64,000 nucleotides of DNA from ChocPot-Mid sp043804925. Its GTDB lineage: Bacteria > Bacteroidota > Ignavibacteria > Kapaibacteriales > UBA2268. Within the stretch, counting starts at the first letter, position 1. Every line of letters starts with the position of its first letter. Location of the stretch: assembly GCA_043804925.1 (NCBI GenBank), contig JAZDIP010000023.1, forward strand, positions 88,447-152,446, read 5' to 3'. Below the pieces are notes generated by a model. It had not been told where the DNA came from and searched no databases. It saw only the letters and a program-made list of their open reading frames with translations. Position numbers and translations under genes: made by a program. Shown here piece by piece: positions 1 through 9,825 of the stretch.

Positions 1-293
1 ACAGCCCAATAATTCTGCATAAGGGCATTATAGTTTTTGGCTTCTCCGATTTTCCATTTAAGTTGTTTTGCTAATTCAATACCCTGTTTGGCAAATTCAA
101 TACCTGTTTCAGGAGAAATTATATTATAACTATATGAAATTTCATAAAGCAAATTAACTTTATTAGTATCATCAATAGCTTTAGGTAGTTCCGTTAGCAA
201 TGAGTCCACTAAATCCTGTCCTTGTTTTTGTGCTGCCGAATATGCTGTTATAACAAACACAAATAGAATGTATATTAATATTTTTGTTTTCAT
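1..293 (-). CDS. TPR-type signalling protein, N-terminal part (runs off window)
   Basis: Translation from the ATG at 293 gives a signal peptide (MKTKILIYILFVFVITAYSA) followed by helical repeats with the spacing of tetratricopeptide repeats, including the motif ETGIEFAKQGIELAKQL. About 97 codons are visible before the window edge, with no stop. In this group such secreted-N-terminus TPR stretches usually precede a membrane helix and an adenylate cyclase, histidine kinase or LuxR-type output, but that part lies outside the window, so the output is unknown. It is divergent from the repeat-protein gene at 688, with a 394-nt AT-rich gap between them. Confidence 0.7.
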   Translation of the reverse strand, partial: MKTKILIYILFVFVITAYSAAQKQGQDLVDSLLTELPKAIDDTNKVNLLYEISYSYNIISPETGIEFAKQGIELAKQLKWKIGEAKNYNALMQNYWA

Positions 294-687
294 AAAAAAT
301 TATTAAATTATTAAAAATTGAATTTCATATTAATTATTAACGAATGATGAATTTATTTGTTATATAAATTTGTTATTATTTAATTAACATTTTGTAAAAT
401 CGTTTTTTTTAAAGTATAAATTAATAGTAAATTACAATTCATTAATAATATGTGATAATTCAAAGCAAAAAGTAGTTGTCAAATTAGCCTCATACAATAA
501 AATTTAAATATATACATTAATATTCTAACAAAAATGTGCAAAATAAAATATTCTGAATTTTCTTTCATTTATTTTTCACTTTTTTTTAAATAATTAACAA
601 AATAATTAAGGCATAGATATTGATTGTATTTCAATAATATTTTTGAAACGATAATAACATTATAATATATATTAAAGGATTCATAAT
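294..687. other. AT-rich divergent intergenic region
   Basis: Very AT-rich spacer between two divergently transcribed genes. The only readable signal is a possible -7 box TATTTTTG at 638-645 (matches TAnnTTTG) without a good TTTG partner 19-21 nt upstream. An AAAGGA ribosome-binding sequence sits 8 nt before the ATG at 688. No small gene or RNA recognised. Confidence 0.5.
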
Positions 688-3600
688 ATGAAAAAATTCT
701 TTCTAATTCCGCTGATAATTTTGTTTTTCAGTACCATCATCAATTTTGATGCAATTGCTGAATATCCAAAAATTATCTCATTTCAGGGATTATTAACTGA
801 CGAATTCAATAATCCATTTCCTGATGCAGAATACAATGTTCAGTTCACAATTTTTGACCATGAAACAAATGGCGCACCCGTATGGACAGAGACACATCTA
901 ATAACAACCTACAAAGGTGTATTTGATGTTTTGCTGGGTACAGTTACTCCTATAGATATACCATTCGACAAATCTTATTGGTTATCTGTTGTTTACGAAA
1001 ATACTGAATACTTGAACCCGCGTATTCCTTTTACAACTGTTCCTTATTCATTTTGGGCTGATACCGCTAATATTGCTCATGGATTAAGTCAGGATGCTAC
1101 AGGCGCAGTATTAAATATAAATGGTCTTACTGGCAGAATTAATATTATTGGTGACAGTAAAATATTTGTTTCAAATAATGGTAATGATATTAATCTTTCA
1201 TTTTCCGGAACATCAATTGATACTTTAAGCCCTTTGGACGGCACAATGGAAATTCAAAATCCCTATGGACCTAACACTTCAATTGGCATTAGAGATGGTT
1301 CAATCACTATTGATAAACTTGACCCAAATATTCAATTACCACTCGTAGGACCTGCAGGTGGTGATTTATCCGGTTCTTATCCAAATCCACAACTCGGTTC
1401 CATGGGAGCTTCCCCTGGTAATGTATTAAAATGGAATGGTACTGATTGGGTACCGTCACCTGATGAATTAAGTACTTTGAACACAACCTCTCCAATAATG
1501 GGTGACGGTACGCCCGCTAATCCGATTAGTTTAACAAATACAACAGTTATCCCGGGATTATATGGGAGTACAACAGAATCTGCTACATTTACAGTAGATG
1601 CACAAGGAAGATTGACAAAAGCAGGCAATGTTACTATTAGTGGAACAAGACCTGGTGGTCTTGCTGGTGGCGACTTGACAGGAACTTATCCAAATCCGAC
1701 AATAGCTCAAAAAGGTGCTGTAAATGGTCAAATTTTAAAATGGAATGGTACTGCTTGGGTTGCACAAAATGATGACGGATTAATATCTGTTACAGTTGCT
1801 GACCCTATTATTGGTGATGGGACAGCATTAAATCCGGTCGGTTTAGCAAACACATTAGTAACACCGGGTTATTACGGAAGTGCCACACAAGTTCCATCTT
1901 TTAATGTGGACCAAAAAGGACGATTAACAACTGCCTCAAATATCACCATTTCAGGAACATTGCCCGGTGGTTCTGCAGGTGGCGATTTAACAGGCACATA
2001 TCCAAATCCGACAATTGCGCAAAAAGGAGCAACAAACGGACAATTTTTAACATGGAATGGAACATCATGGGTAGCCACAGATCCGGCATCGGTAGAATCA
2101 AGAGTTAGAGCAAACGCACCTATTACTGGTAACGGAACAACCGCTTCACCACTCGGTTTAGCGAATACAGCAGTAACAGCAGGTAGCTATGGAAGCGCTA
2201 CTCAAGTACCAACCTACACAGTAGATGCACAAGGAAGATTAACAGCTGCAGCCAACGTTGCAATAACTGGAACAGTTCCCGATGGAACAACAAATGACCA
2301 AATTTTGGTTTGGAATGGAACTGACTGGGTTCCAGCAGACCCCACAACTATAGAATCAAGTGTAAGTGTAACTGCACCAATCACTGGTGACGGAACAACA
2401 GCAACACCACTTGGCTTAGCAAATACAACAGTTACTGCAGGCAGCTACGGAAGTGCAACACAAGTACCAACATATACGGTAGATGCCCAAGGAAGACTAA
2501 CCACCGCATCAAATGTTACTATAACAGGAACAACTCCTGGAGGCACAGCAGGCGGTGATTTAACAGGCACATATCCAAATCCGACAATAGCACAAAAAGG
2601 CGCAACGACAGGAAATGTATTAAATTGGAATGGTTCAGCATGGGTACCTATAGACCCATCAGCAATGAATACAAGTGTAAACGTAACTACACCAATCACT
2701 GGTGATGGAACAACAGCTACACCACTTGGCTTAGCAAATACAACAGTAACCGCAGGCAGCTACGGAAGTGCCACCCAGGTACCGACATACACAGTAGATG
2801 CACAAGGAAGACTAACAGCCGCATCAAATGTAACAATCACAGGCACAGTTCCGGATGGAACAACAGCAGATCAGATCCTTGTTTGGAACGGAAGCGACTG
2901 GGTGCCAGCCGACCCGGCAACAACAGAATCGAGTGTAGAAGTAACAGCAAGGTTAACAGGTGATGGCACAACAGCCAATCCATTAGACATAGCACAAAAT
3001 GGAGCAACAAACGGAAATGTATTAAACTGGAATGGTTCAGCATGGGTACCTATAGACCCATCAGCAATGAATACAAGTGTAAATGTAACGGCACCAATCA
3101 CAGGTGACGGTACATCAGCAACACCATTAGGTTTAGCAAATACGGCAGTAGCAGCAGGCAGCTACGGAAGTGCAACACAAGTACCGACCTACACTGTAGA
3201 TGCACAAGGAAGATTGACTGCTGCATCAAATGTTACAATAACAGGAACAGTTCCTAATGGAACTGCATTCGATCAGGTGCTGGAATGGAATGGGAGTGCT
3301 TGGGTTCCTGTAGACCCATCAACTATTGAAACTGCGGTCATTGTAACTGCACCAATCACAGGTGATGGAACAACAGGAAATCCGTTAGGATTAGCCAATA
3401 CAACGGTAACACCAAATAGTTATGGAAGTGCAACACAGGTAGGGACATTCACAGTAGATGCACAGGGTAGATTAACGGCAGCAGGCAACACAACAATAAC
3501 AGGAACAACACCCGGAGGTACAGCGGGTGGAGATTTAACAGGCACATATCCAAATCCGACGATAGCAAGTAAAGGAGCGACAGCAGGACAATTTTTAACA

Positions 3601-5358
3601 TGGGATGGAGACAGTTGGGAACCTGTAGATCCAACAACAGTAGAATCAAGTGTAAGTACAGATGCACCAATCACGGGAGACGGAACAACAGGAAATCCGT
3701 TAGGATTAGCCAATACAACGGTTACACCAAATAGTTATGGAAGTGCCACACAAGTAGGAACATTCACGGTAGATGCACAGGGTAGATTAACGGCAGCAGG
3801 CAATACGACAATCACAGGCACAGTACCCGGAGGTACAGCGGGTGGAGATTTAACAGGTACATATCCAAATCCGACGATAGCACAAAAAGGAGCAACAAAC
3901 GGTCAAGTATTAAAATGGAATGGTTCAGCATGGATACCAAGTACTGATAATGGTACTACTTATTCTGCCGGGACTGGAATTAATATAACAGGAACAACAA
4001 TTACAAATACCGGTGATACGGATGCAAGTAATGACATAACAACATCAACATCTGCTGGTGGTGACTTAGCAGGCACATATCCAAATCCGACAATTGCACA
4101 GAAGAGTGCAACAAGTGGACAAGTTCTAAAATGGAATGGTTCATCCTGGACTCCTCAAACGGACAATGGTTTAACCACAGTAAGTGTAAGTACACCCCTG
4201 ACAGGAGATGGTACGGGTGGTAATCCGATAGGATTAGCAAATACTACAGTATCAGCAGGAAGCTACGGAAATGCAACTCAAGTAGGTACATTTACAGTAG
4301 ATGCACAGGGAAGAATAACTGCGGCAGGAAACACAACGATAACCGGAACAGTACCCGGAGGTACAGCGGGAGGAGATTTGACAGGTACATATCCAAATCC
4401 GACATTGGTTAGTACTGCAGTAACAGCAGGAAGTTATGGAAGTGCCACACAAGTAGGAACATTTACAGTTGATTCAAAAGGAAGATTAACTGCAGCAGGG
4501 AATACAACAATCAGCGGAACTACACCAGGAGGTAGTGCTGGCGGAGATTTAACAGGAACTTATCCAAATCCGACCTTAGCATCAAAAGGTGCTTCGACAA
4601 ATCAAGTCTTAACATGGAATGGAACTGTGTGGACCCCACTTGATGCTACAAACAGTGCTTGGGGAAAAACAGGAAATGCCGGTACTTCAACAAGTACAAA
4701 CTTTATTGGAACTACTGATGCAGTAGGCCTTGTATTCAAGACTTCCAATACTGAAAGGATGAGAATATCGTCAAGTGGCTCGATAGGAATTGGAACAACA
4801 ACTCCAACTCAAACATTACAGGTTAATGGTAATGTTTTAATATCTGGTACTGGGAATAAGATGATGATAGCGGATTCCAGTGGTTCTTATAGCAGTTCTT
4901 TTAAAAGCAGAACTCAAACAGCAAATATAAATTATAACTTACCTGCGTCGCAGGGTAATGCAAGTTCGTACCTTGTTAATGATGGTAATGGAAATTTAAC
5001 ATGGACTGAACAAATAAGTTCAAGATTCACAAATGCAGGTGTTCCCCAAAATGATACCGCAAAAGTTGCGGATGCGACGATGAATATCGACGTTCAAAAT
5101 ACTTCAATTAATTTATATTCCGATGGCAATTTAGGAAGACAAGAAGTTATTTTAAGTAATGGTATGAGCGTTGGACAAATATTGTATCTTATAGTTATGT
5201 CAGGTACTCAGGGCTATACTACAAGATATAGAGTGTCAAGGTCATCTACTGTTAAATTGAACTCGCCTTCTTATACTTTAGAAAAATTTGATACGATGAT
5301 AATGGTTTGGACCGGCTCATTCTGGCTGCAAACCGCAGTAACAATAAATAATGGTTGA
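688..5358 (+). CDS. Giant secreted repeat protein of phage-tail-fibre style
   Basis: A 1,556-aa protein. Residues 1-24 form a signal peptide. Residues about 26-125 match a domain common at the N-terminus of bacterial surface repeat proteins (IISFQGLLTD ... VPYSFWAD). Residues about 220-1320 are tandem repeats carrying GGDLTGTYPNPT (9 copies) and TVDAQGRLTAAGN-type (10 copies) motifs plus LKWNGSAWVP linkers. These motifs are familiar from tail fibres and from proteins bearing intramolecular chaperones. A domain with ERMRISSSGSIGIGTTTP then leads into a roughly 170-aa C-terminal domain that has neither the S74 peptidase dyad region nor a T9SS sorting domain that I can recognise. It is probably a fibrous surface adhesin. 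It is followed by a T9SS cargo and an OmpA-type barrel on the same strand, suggesting one transcription unit. The long antisense ORFs inside it are artefacts of the repeats. Confidence 0.75.
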   Translation: MKKFFLIPLIILFFSTIINFDAIAEYPKIISFQGLLTDEFNNPFPDAEYNVQFTIFDHETNGAPVWTETHLITTYKGVFDVLLGTVTPIDIPFDKSYWLSVVYENTEYLNPRIPFTTVPYSFWADTANIAHGLSQDATGAVLNINGLTGRINIIGDSKIFVSNNGNDINLSFSGTSIDTLSPLDGTMEIQNPYGPNTSIGIRDGSITIDKLDPNIQLPLVGPAGGDLSGSYPNPQLGSMGASPGNVLKWNGTDWVPSPDELSTLNTTSPIMGDGTPANPISLTNTTVIPGLYGSTTESATFTVDAQGRLTKAGNVTISGTRPGGLAGGDLTGTYPNPTIAQKGAVNGQILKWNGTAWVAQNDDGLISVTVADPIIGDGTALNPVGLANTLVTPGYYGSATQVPSFNVDQKGRLTTASNITISGTLPGGSAGGDLTGTYPNPTIAQKGATNGQFLTWNGTSWVATDPASVESRVRANAPITGNGTTASPLGLANTAVTAGSYGSATQVPTYTVDAQGRLTAAANVAITGTVPDGTTNDQILVWNGTDWVPADPTTIESSVSVTAPITGDGTTATPLGLANTTVTAGSYGSATQVPTYTVDAQGRLTTASNVTITGTTPGGTAGGDLTGTYPNPTIAQKGATTGNVLNWNGSAWVPIDPSAMNTSVNVTTPITGDGTTATPLGLANTTVTAGSYGSATQVPTYTVDAQGRLTAASNVTITGTVPDGTTADQILVWNGSDWVPADPATTESSVEVTARLTGDGTTANPLDIAQNGATNGNVLNWNGSAWVPIDPSAMNTSVNVTAPITGDGTSATPLGLANTAVAAGSYGSATQVPTYTVDAQGRLTAASNVTITGTVPNGTAFDQVLEWNGSAWVPVDPSTIETAVIVTAPITGDGTTGNPLGLANTTVTPNSYGSATQVGTFTVDAQGRLTAAGNTTITGTTPGGTAGGDLTGTYPNPTIASKGATAGQFLTWDGDSWEPVDPTTVESSVSTDAPITGDGTTGNPLGLANTTVTPNSYGSATQVGTFTVDAQGRLTAAGNTTITGTVPGGTAGGDLTGTYPNPTIAQKGATNGQVLKWNGSAWIPSTDNGTTYSAGTGINITGTTITNTGDTDASNDITTSTSAGGDLAGTYPNPTIAQKSATSGQVLKWNGSSWTPQTDNGLTTVSVSTPLTGDGTGGNPIGLANTTVSAGSYGNATQVGTFTVDAQGRITAAGNTTITGTVPGGTAGGDLTGTYPNPTLVSTAVTAGSYGSATQVGTFTVDSKGRLTAAGNTTISGTTPGGSAGGDLTGTYPNPTLASKGASTNQVLTWNGTVWTPLDATNSAWGKTGNAGTSTSTNFIGTTDAVGLVFKTSNTERMRISSSGSIGIGTTTPTQTLQVNGNVLISGTGNKMMIADSSGSYSSSFKSRTQTANINYNLPASQGNASSYLVNDGNGNLTWTEQISSRFTNAGVPQNDTAKVADATMNIDVQNTSINLYSDGNLGRQEVILSNGMSVGQILYLIVMSGTQGYTTRYRVSRSSTVKLNSPSYTLEKFDTMIMVWTGSFWLQTAVTINNG
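1340..4660 (+). repeat. Tandem 105-aa / 86-aa coding repeats
   Basis: In-frame repeats inside the 1,556-aa protein. A long unit of 105 codons (315 bp) and a short unit of 86 codons (258 bp) alternate. They differ by an optional 19-residue block containing GGDLTGTYPNPT. Units starting near 3361 and 3676 are nearly identical in DNA over about 200 bp, whereas others differ mostly at third codon positions. This suggests purifying selection plus some recent conversion or duplication. Confidence 0.85.
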
Positions 5359-5421
5359 TTTTTTGAGTTTAAATGATGTTATCAACTGGTCTGAGATAAT
5401 AAATAAAGTAACTAAAGAAAT

Positions 5422-6381
5422 ATGAAAATAAACGATATGAAAAATTATTTTAAAAGAGTTTTAATAAACAGATTAATTTTGAAAATAATATTTGCTGTCT
5501 TACTTTTCAGTAACATTGCAAACAGCCAAGTATTAAACAGGCATGTAGTTGGTTCTGGAGGTAGAGCGGTTGAAAACAATGGTGTAAGGATTAATTGCAC
5601 AATCGGGCAAACTCATATCGGTTTACTTAAACCTCCTTCCGATACAATAGTCCATGGCGTTGGTTACTGGTATGCAGCATCATATATAATGAATAATCCG
5701 GAACCCGTTTGTGATTTAATAATCCCAAATCTTAGTGCTGAAATCGGTTTTCATGTGAGTGTACCTTTGATCCTATTAAAAACAGATTATAATTATTTAA
5801 TTGAAAATCGTCATTTTCGTGCAACAATCAGCTATAATTCTACTGTCCTTCAACCAATAAAATTATCTCCAAATTGTAATTCTCTTAATGGTAACGTGTG
5901 TTCGGTTACGATTGAAGGAGAAATGACAGATTCAGTAGGAGTAATTGCATATATAGATTTTTTAGTAAGATTGGGTAGTGTGGAAAAATCTCCATTGATA
6001 ATTGATGATTTTCAATGGATAGATTCAAAAAAGGTACACTTAAAGAAACAAGACGGTGAGCTTGAATTACTTGGTATTTGCCGTGAAGGAGATACTATCA
6101 GATTGGTTAAAAAATCTGTTGAAGCAGGACTGTATGCCAGTTATCCCGAACCTGCAAGTGACCAGACATTAATTAATTTCAGTCTTAGTGAAAAGGGTTA
6201 TACAAAAATTTCTCTAATTAATAATTTGGGAAGGGATGTTTTCACCATTTTTGATGGGATAGCTGAAATAGGAAGACAAAGCGTATTAGTTGATTTGACA
6301 GATATTTCGAGTGGTTTGTATTATATTAATCTTATCACTCCAACAGAGAGGTTCAGTAGAAAATTATTAATTCAAAAATAA
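5422..6381 (+). CDS. T9SS cargo with cohesin-like domain
   Basis: A 319-aa secreted protein. An N-terminal hydrophobic segment (about residues 20-35, ending IANSQ) is the signal peptide; M6 is an alternative start. Residues about 37-85 hold a Gly-rich GSGGRA...CTIGQTHIG...GYWY domain seen at the front of many T9SS proteins. Residues 90-225 look like a cohesin-type beta sandwich (FRATISYNSTVLQPIKL). The last 80 residues are a T9SS type A sorting domain (YPEPASDQTLINFSL...SSGLYYINL...KLLIQK). It lies 63 nt after the giant repeat protein and 11 nt before the OmpA-type gene, so it is probably co-transcribed and displayed with them. Its ligand is unknown. Confidence 0.75.
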   Translation: MKINDMKNYFKRVLINRLILKIIFAVLLFSNIANSQVLNRHVVGSGGRAVENNGVRINCTIGQTHIGLLKPPSDTIVHGVGYWYAASYIMNNPEPVCDLIIPNLSAEIGFHVSVPLILLKTDYNYLIENRHFRATISYNSTVLQPIKLSPNCNSLNGNVCSVTIEGEMTDSVGVIAYIDFLVRLGSVEKSPLIIDDFQWIDSKKVHLKKQDGELELLGICREGDTIRLVKKSVEAGLYASYPEPASDQTLINFSLSEKGYTKISLINNLGRDVFTIFDGIAEIGRQSVLVDLTDISSGLYYINLITPTERFSRKLLIQK

Positions 6382-6392
6382 ATTTAAATTAA

Positions 6393-8633
6393 ATGAAAAT
6401 TAGTTTTAAGAAATTCAATGATAGATTATTCTTAATTTTTTTAATCATAAGTATTATAGTAAATAATATCGGAACTCTTTCCGGTCAGGAAAGTGCCAGA
6501 TATACGGATTCTCTTCTTGGGGAAAGTCAATACTTTAACACTAATGTTTGGTCTGTAGGGATTTTTGGTGGTGTATTGTTAAATAACCACTACGTTGATT
6601 TCCATGCTCTTCCTACTGTCCCAAGTTGTTGTCCTGATTATCAAACGGGATTTGGTACTAAAATGACTTTTGGTGCTTTGTTTGATTATAAATTATTCAG
6701 AGATTATAATATTTTTGCAGAACTAAGAGCCGCTTACTCAAACATAGGTGGAACAATTAAAGCTGAAGAAAGGGAACTTATGTTCTATAGCCCTACTGAG
6801 TCTGTGATGGGACTTATCGAACACACAATAGAAACATCAATTAATTCAATATCCTTACAACCAATAATTATGTATGGGATTTTCGATAATACTTATTTAC
6901 ACCTTGGAATGTCGTTTGCTTACATCAATTCTACATCATTCGAACAAAAAGAAACTTTAATTGAACCAAAAGATTTAACTTTTGAAAACGGCAGTAAAAT
7001 TCGAATGAATTATGGAGGTTCAATTCCAGATGTAGCTGATTTTTACTCTTCGGTACTTGGTGGTCTCAACTACGATTTGGCATTGAGCAAGAAGAAGGAT
7101 TGGTTTCTTTCTCCTGAAGTTTTTCTTGAATATAATTTAAATAACTTAATTCCAAATGAAAAATGGAATGTTCTTTCGGTTCGAATGGCTCTTGCCCTGA
7201 ATTATAGAAAAGGTATTGAAGAAATTGAAAGATTTGAACAATTTGAAAAAATCGATACTGTTAAAATTGAAATGCCAACTATAGCGGAAAATAAAATAGT
7301 TGTTGGTAAACCTACGGTTTATTATGATTCTTTGAAGGTCCAAAATGTATTAACCATAACAGAAAATTATTTCAGGACAGATACTTTATTTACTCCCCCG
7401 GAATATGTTATGACAGCTTCTTTAAAAATAACAGCTCTCGAAGATAATGGCAGGGAAATACATTCGCCTGATATTAAGGTCGAAGAATTTTTATATAACA
7501 AAATGCAACCAATATTAAACTATGTGTTCTTCGATTCGAACTCTTATGCAATTCCTGAGAGATATAATATTTTAACCAATTCCCAAGCGAAAGATTTCAA
7601 TCTTAATAGGGCTTTTACTAAGAAGGAACTTGGATTTTACCATAATATATTAAATATTATTGGCTATAAGTTGAAGCAAAATACTGATGCCAATATTACG
7701 CTTATTGGAAGTAACTACAATCTGGATGCTGAGAAAAACAACTTAACATTATCGAAAAATCGTGCACAAGCCGTGAAGGATTACTTGGCTAATGTATGGC
7801 AAATAAATCCTGACAGGATATCTGTTAAAGCAAGAAATCTTCCGGCAACACCTTCTAATAATAGAGCTATCGAAGGCCATGAAGAAAACAGAAGAGTCGA
7901 AATCTATTCGGACAACTTCAGAATAACTTCATCACTTATTGCACGCGACACAATACTGGAAATCAAATTTATTGATAATGATGATCCTCAACAAAGGAAT
8001 TTGAACTTTGGCGGATTTAGGATATATACCTCAGCTAATTCCGAGAAAGAGATTAAAGATTGGAAACTTGTAATTCTCCAGGGAAATGACACTTTAGAGA
8101 CATTTACGGGTAGGGGAACTATTCCCCCAATTCATGATTGGATTGTTAAATCAGATGTTAATAAATCTGAGTTATTATCAAAACCTATCAATTTTGTATT
8201 TAGTGCTTCGGATATTGGCGGTAAACAGGTGAATATTAAGGAAGTTCCCAAAGTTGATGTTAAGACGATTGCATCAAAAAGACTAAACAGAGAACAAGAT
8301 ACTAAAAAAGACAGCTACAGCATGATGTTATTTGAGTTTGGTTCTGCGAGGTTTACAGAAGAGAACAAAGACTTTCCAAATATAATAAGAAGATTACTAA
8401 AAGACAATTCACAAGTAAAGGTCATTGGTTATTCAGATAGCTTCGGTAATGATGATTTTAACTTAAGACTATCAACTCAAAGAGCAGATGCAGTAGCTAA
8501 AGCTATAAATCATCCAAACATTACAAGTCAGGGTGTTGGTGAAACCATGCTGCTATACAACAATGATTCACCTGAAGGAAGATTCTATTGCAGGACCGTT
8601 GATATTATTTCAGAAACGCCAATACATTGGTAG
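6393..8633 (+). CDS. Outer-membrane barrel protein with two OmpA-like regions
   Basis: 746 aa. Signal peptide to about residue 31, then roughly 240 residues of alternating aromatic/polar strands typical of an outer-membrane beta barrel (VWSVGIFGGVLL, DYNIFAELRAAYS, YLHLGMSFAYI). Residues about 375-505 form an OmpA-like peptidoglycan-binding region (LSKNRAQAVKDYL...GHEENRRVEIYS). Residues about 640-746 form a second one (LFEFGSARF, GYSDSFGNDDFNLRLSTQRADAV). Two OmpA-like regions in one chain are uncommon. It is the last gene of the 688-8633 unit and could anchor or assemble the upstream fibre at the cell wall; this is inference from position only. Confidence 0.75.
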   Translation: MKISFKKFNDRLFLIFLIISIIVNNIGTLSGQESARYTDSLLGESQYFNTNVWSVGIFGGVLLNNHYVDFHALPTVPSCCPDYQTGFGTKMTFGALFDYKLFRDYNIFAELRAAYSNIGGTIKAEERELMFYSPTESVMGLIEHTIETSINSISLQPIIMYGIFDNTYLHLGMSFAYINSTSFEQKETLIEPKDLTFENGSKIRMNYGGSIPDVADFYSSVLGGLNYDLALSKKKDWFLSPEVFLEYNLNNLIPNEKWNVLSVRMALALNYRKGIEEIERFEQFEKIDTVKIEMPTIAENKIVVGKPTVYYDSLKVQNVLTITENYFRTDTLFTPPEYVMTASLKITALEDNGREIHSPDIKVEEFLYNKMQPILNYVFFDSNSYAIPERYNILTNSQAKDFNLNRAFTKKELGFYHNILNIIGYKLKQNTDANITLIGSNYNLDAEKNNLTLSKNRAQAVKDYLANVWQINPDRISVKARNLPATPSNNRAIEGHEENRRVEIYSDNFRITSSLIARDTILEIKFIDNDDPQQRNLNFGGFRIYTSANSEKEIKDWKLVILQGNDTLETFTGRGTIPPIHDWIVKSDVNKSELLSKPINFVFSASDIGGKQVNIKEVPKVDVKTIASKRLNREQDTKKDSYSMMLFEFGSARFTEENKDFPNIIRRLLKDNSQVKVIGYSDSFGNDDFNLRLSTQRADAVAKAINHPNITSQGVGETMLLYNNDSPEGRFYCRTVDIISETPIHW

Positions 8634-8650
8634 GTAAATTTAGCGAAAAG

Positions 8651-8718
8651 TGAATCCTTCGATATGCTCAGTATGACGTGAAAAGTGAATAATGATTCCT
8701 GCATTAGCAGGAATGCAG
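8651..8718. repeat. REP-like palindromes and short heptamers 3' of the OmpA gene
   Basis: The stretch at 8651-8677 resembles the dispersed REP-type sequence (AATCC TTCG ... CTCAGTATGAC). A perfect 8-bp hairpin ATTCCTGC-ATTA-GCAGGAAT follows at 8695-8714. Between them lie two 7-bp units GTGAAAA GTGAATA plus ATGA (8678-8695). The same unit family recurs after the PBP gene at 22672-22713. Confidence 0.6.
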
Positions 8719-8820
8719 TTATAGAACATAGAAGATAGAAATTACAAATAGATTCCCATTTGTTCAGGAAAAATCGTGTGTAAGGCAAACATAAACATTA
8801 CAAACTATGAACTTTATAAA

Positions 8821-9777
8821 CTAAATCCAGTGGAGATGTTCCAAATCAACATTTCCACCTGAAAGAATTATACCAATACGTTTTCCTTTTATATCAATTT
8901 TTCCACCCAACAATATTCCTAAAGCAGTGGCTGAAGAATGCTCAACTATTATTTTCATTCTTTCCCAAATCAGTTTCATGGCTTTGCTTGTGTCTTTGTC
9001 GGCAAGTGTAACTATAGCATCAACATTTTGGGAGATTATTTTGAAGGTTCTATCACTTAGTGATGTTAGCAATCCGTCACAAATAGTATTAGGATTGACG
9101 GATGGAATTATTTTCCCTGCAATTAAGGAACGATATGCATCATCGGCTCCTTCAGGTTCCGCTGCCACAACCTTTGTTCCGGCTGAAAGTGATTTCACAG
9201 AAATTGAAGAGCCGCTTAAAAGTCCTCCCCCTCCTACCGGTGTAATTACATAATCTAAATTCGGAATTTCTTCTACTAACTCTTTTGCAGAAGTTCCAGC
9301 ACCGGCAATCACATTATAATTATCATAAGGATGAATAAATGTAGCTTGTTTTTGTGCAATTACTTTTTTCAAGGTTGATTCCCTTGCTTGTAAAGTAGGT
9401 TCACAAAAAACTACTTCGGCACCGTAACCTTTTACAGCATCAATCTTAACTTTTGTTGAATTATCCGGCATTACAATTGTAGCAGGAATTCCCTTGATTT
9501 TTGATGCCAATGCAAGTGCTTGTGCGTGATTTCCCGATGAATGGGTGGCTACACCTCTTCTTGCTTCGTCCTCTGACAATGAAAAAACTGCATTTACAGC
9601 ACCCCTGAATTTGAATGCACCGACTTTCTGGAAGTTTTCGCATTTGAAGAATATTTCGGCTCCAATGATTTCATTAATACTCTGACTCGTTAATACAGGA
9701 GTTCTTTTTGCATAAGGTTTAATCCTTTCGACAGCATCGAAAATATCTTCGATTGTAGGGATTTTTATTTCATTCAT
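8821..9777 (-). CDS. PLP-dependent serine racemase / threonine dehydratase
   Basis: 318 aa, fold-type II PLP enzyme. The PLP lysine is K56 in GAFKFRGA. The SSGNHAQA loop at 80-87 places Ser81 where human serine racemase has its re-face base Ser84. A Gly-rich phosphate loop PVGGGGLLSG is at 180-189. Cation ligands E207, A211 and D213 match the racemase pattern EPxxADD. The protein stops after one catalytic domain and has no C-terminal ACT-type regulatory domain, unlike biosynthetic IlvA. It therefore probably interconverts or deaminates serine/threonine (D-Ser supply or catabolic ammonia-lyase) rather than feeding isoleucine synthesis. The two activities cannot be separated from sequence. It is followed by a CheR-like gene on the same strand with 48 nt between. 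Confidence 0.85.
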   Translation of the reverse strand: MNEIKIPTIEDIFDAVERIKPYAKRTPVLTSQSINEIIGAEIFFKCENFQKVGAFKFRGAVNAVFSLSEDEARRGVATHSSGNHAQALALASKIKGIPATIVMPDNSTKVKIDAVKGYGAEVVFCEPTLQARESTLKKVIAQKQATFIHPYDNYNVIAGAGTSAKELVEEIPNLDYVITPVGGGGLLSGSSISVKSLSAGTKVVAAEPEGADDAYRSLIAGKIIPSVNPNTICDGLLTSLSDRTFKIISQNVDAIVTLADKDTSKAMKLIWERMKIIVEHSSATALGILLGGKIDIKGKRIGIILSGGNVDLEHLHWI

Positions 9778-9825
9778 TATTTATTACCTGTTTGTAAAGT
9801 GTCCATCCATTCATTAATAAAAACA

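Noticed and set aside
1307..4452. Many minus-strand ORFs of 60-100 aa inside the giant repeat gene
   Set aside because: They recur in step with the coding repeats and are the antisense image of the same units; no independent start signals and low-complexity products.
688..5358. Prophage tail fibre
   Set aside because: Has a Sec signal peptide and lies among outer-membrane genes; no other phage gene is present within the window.
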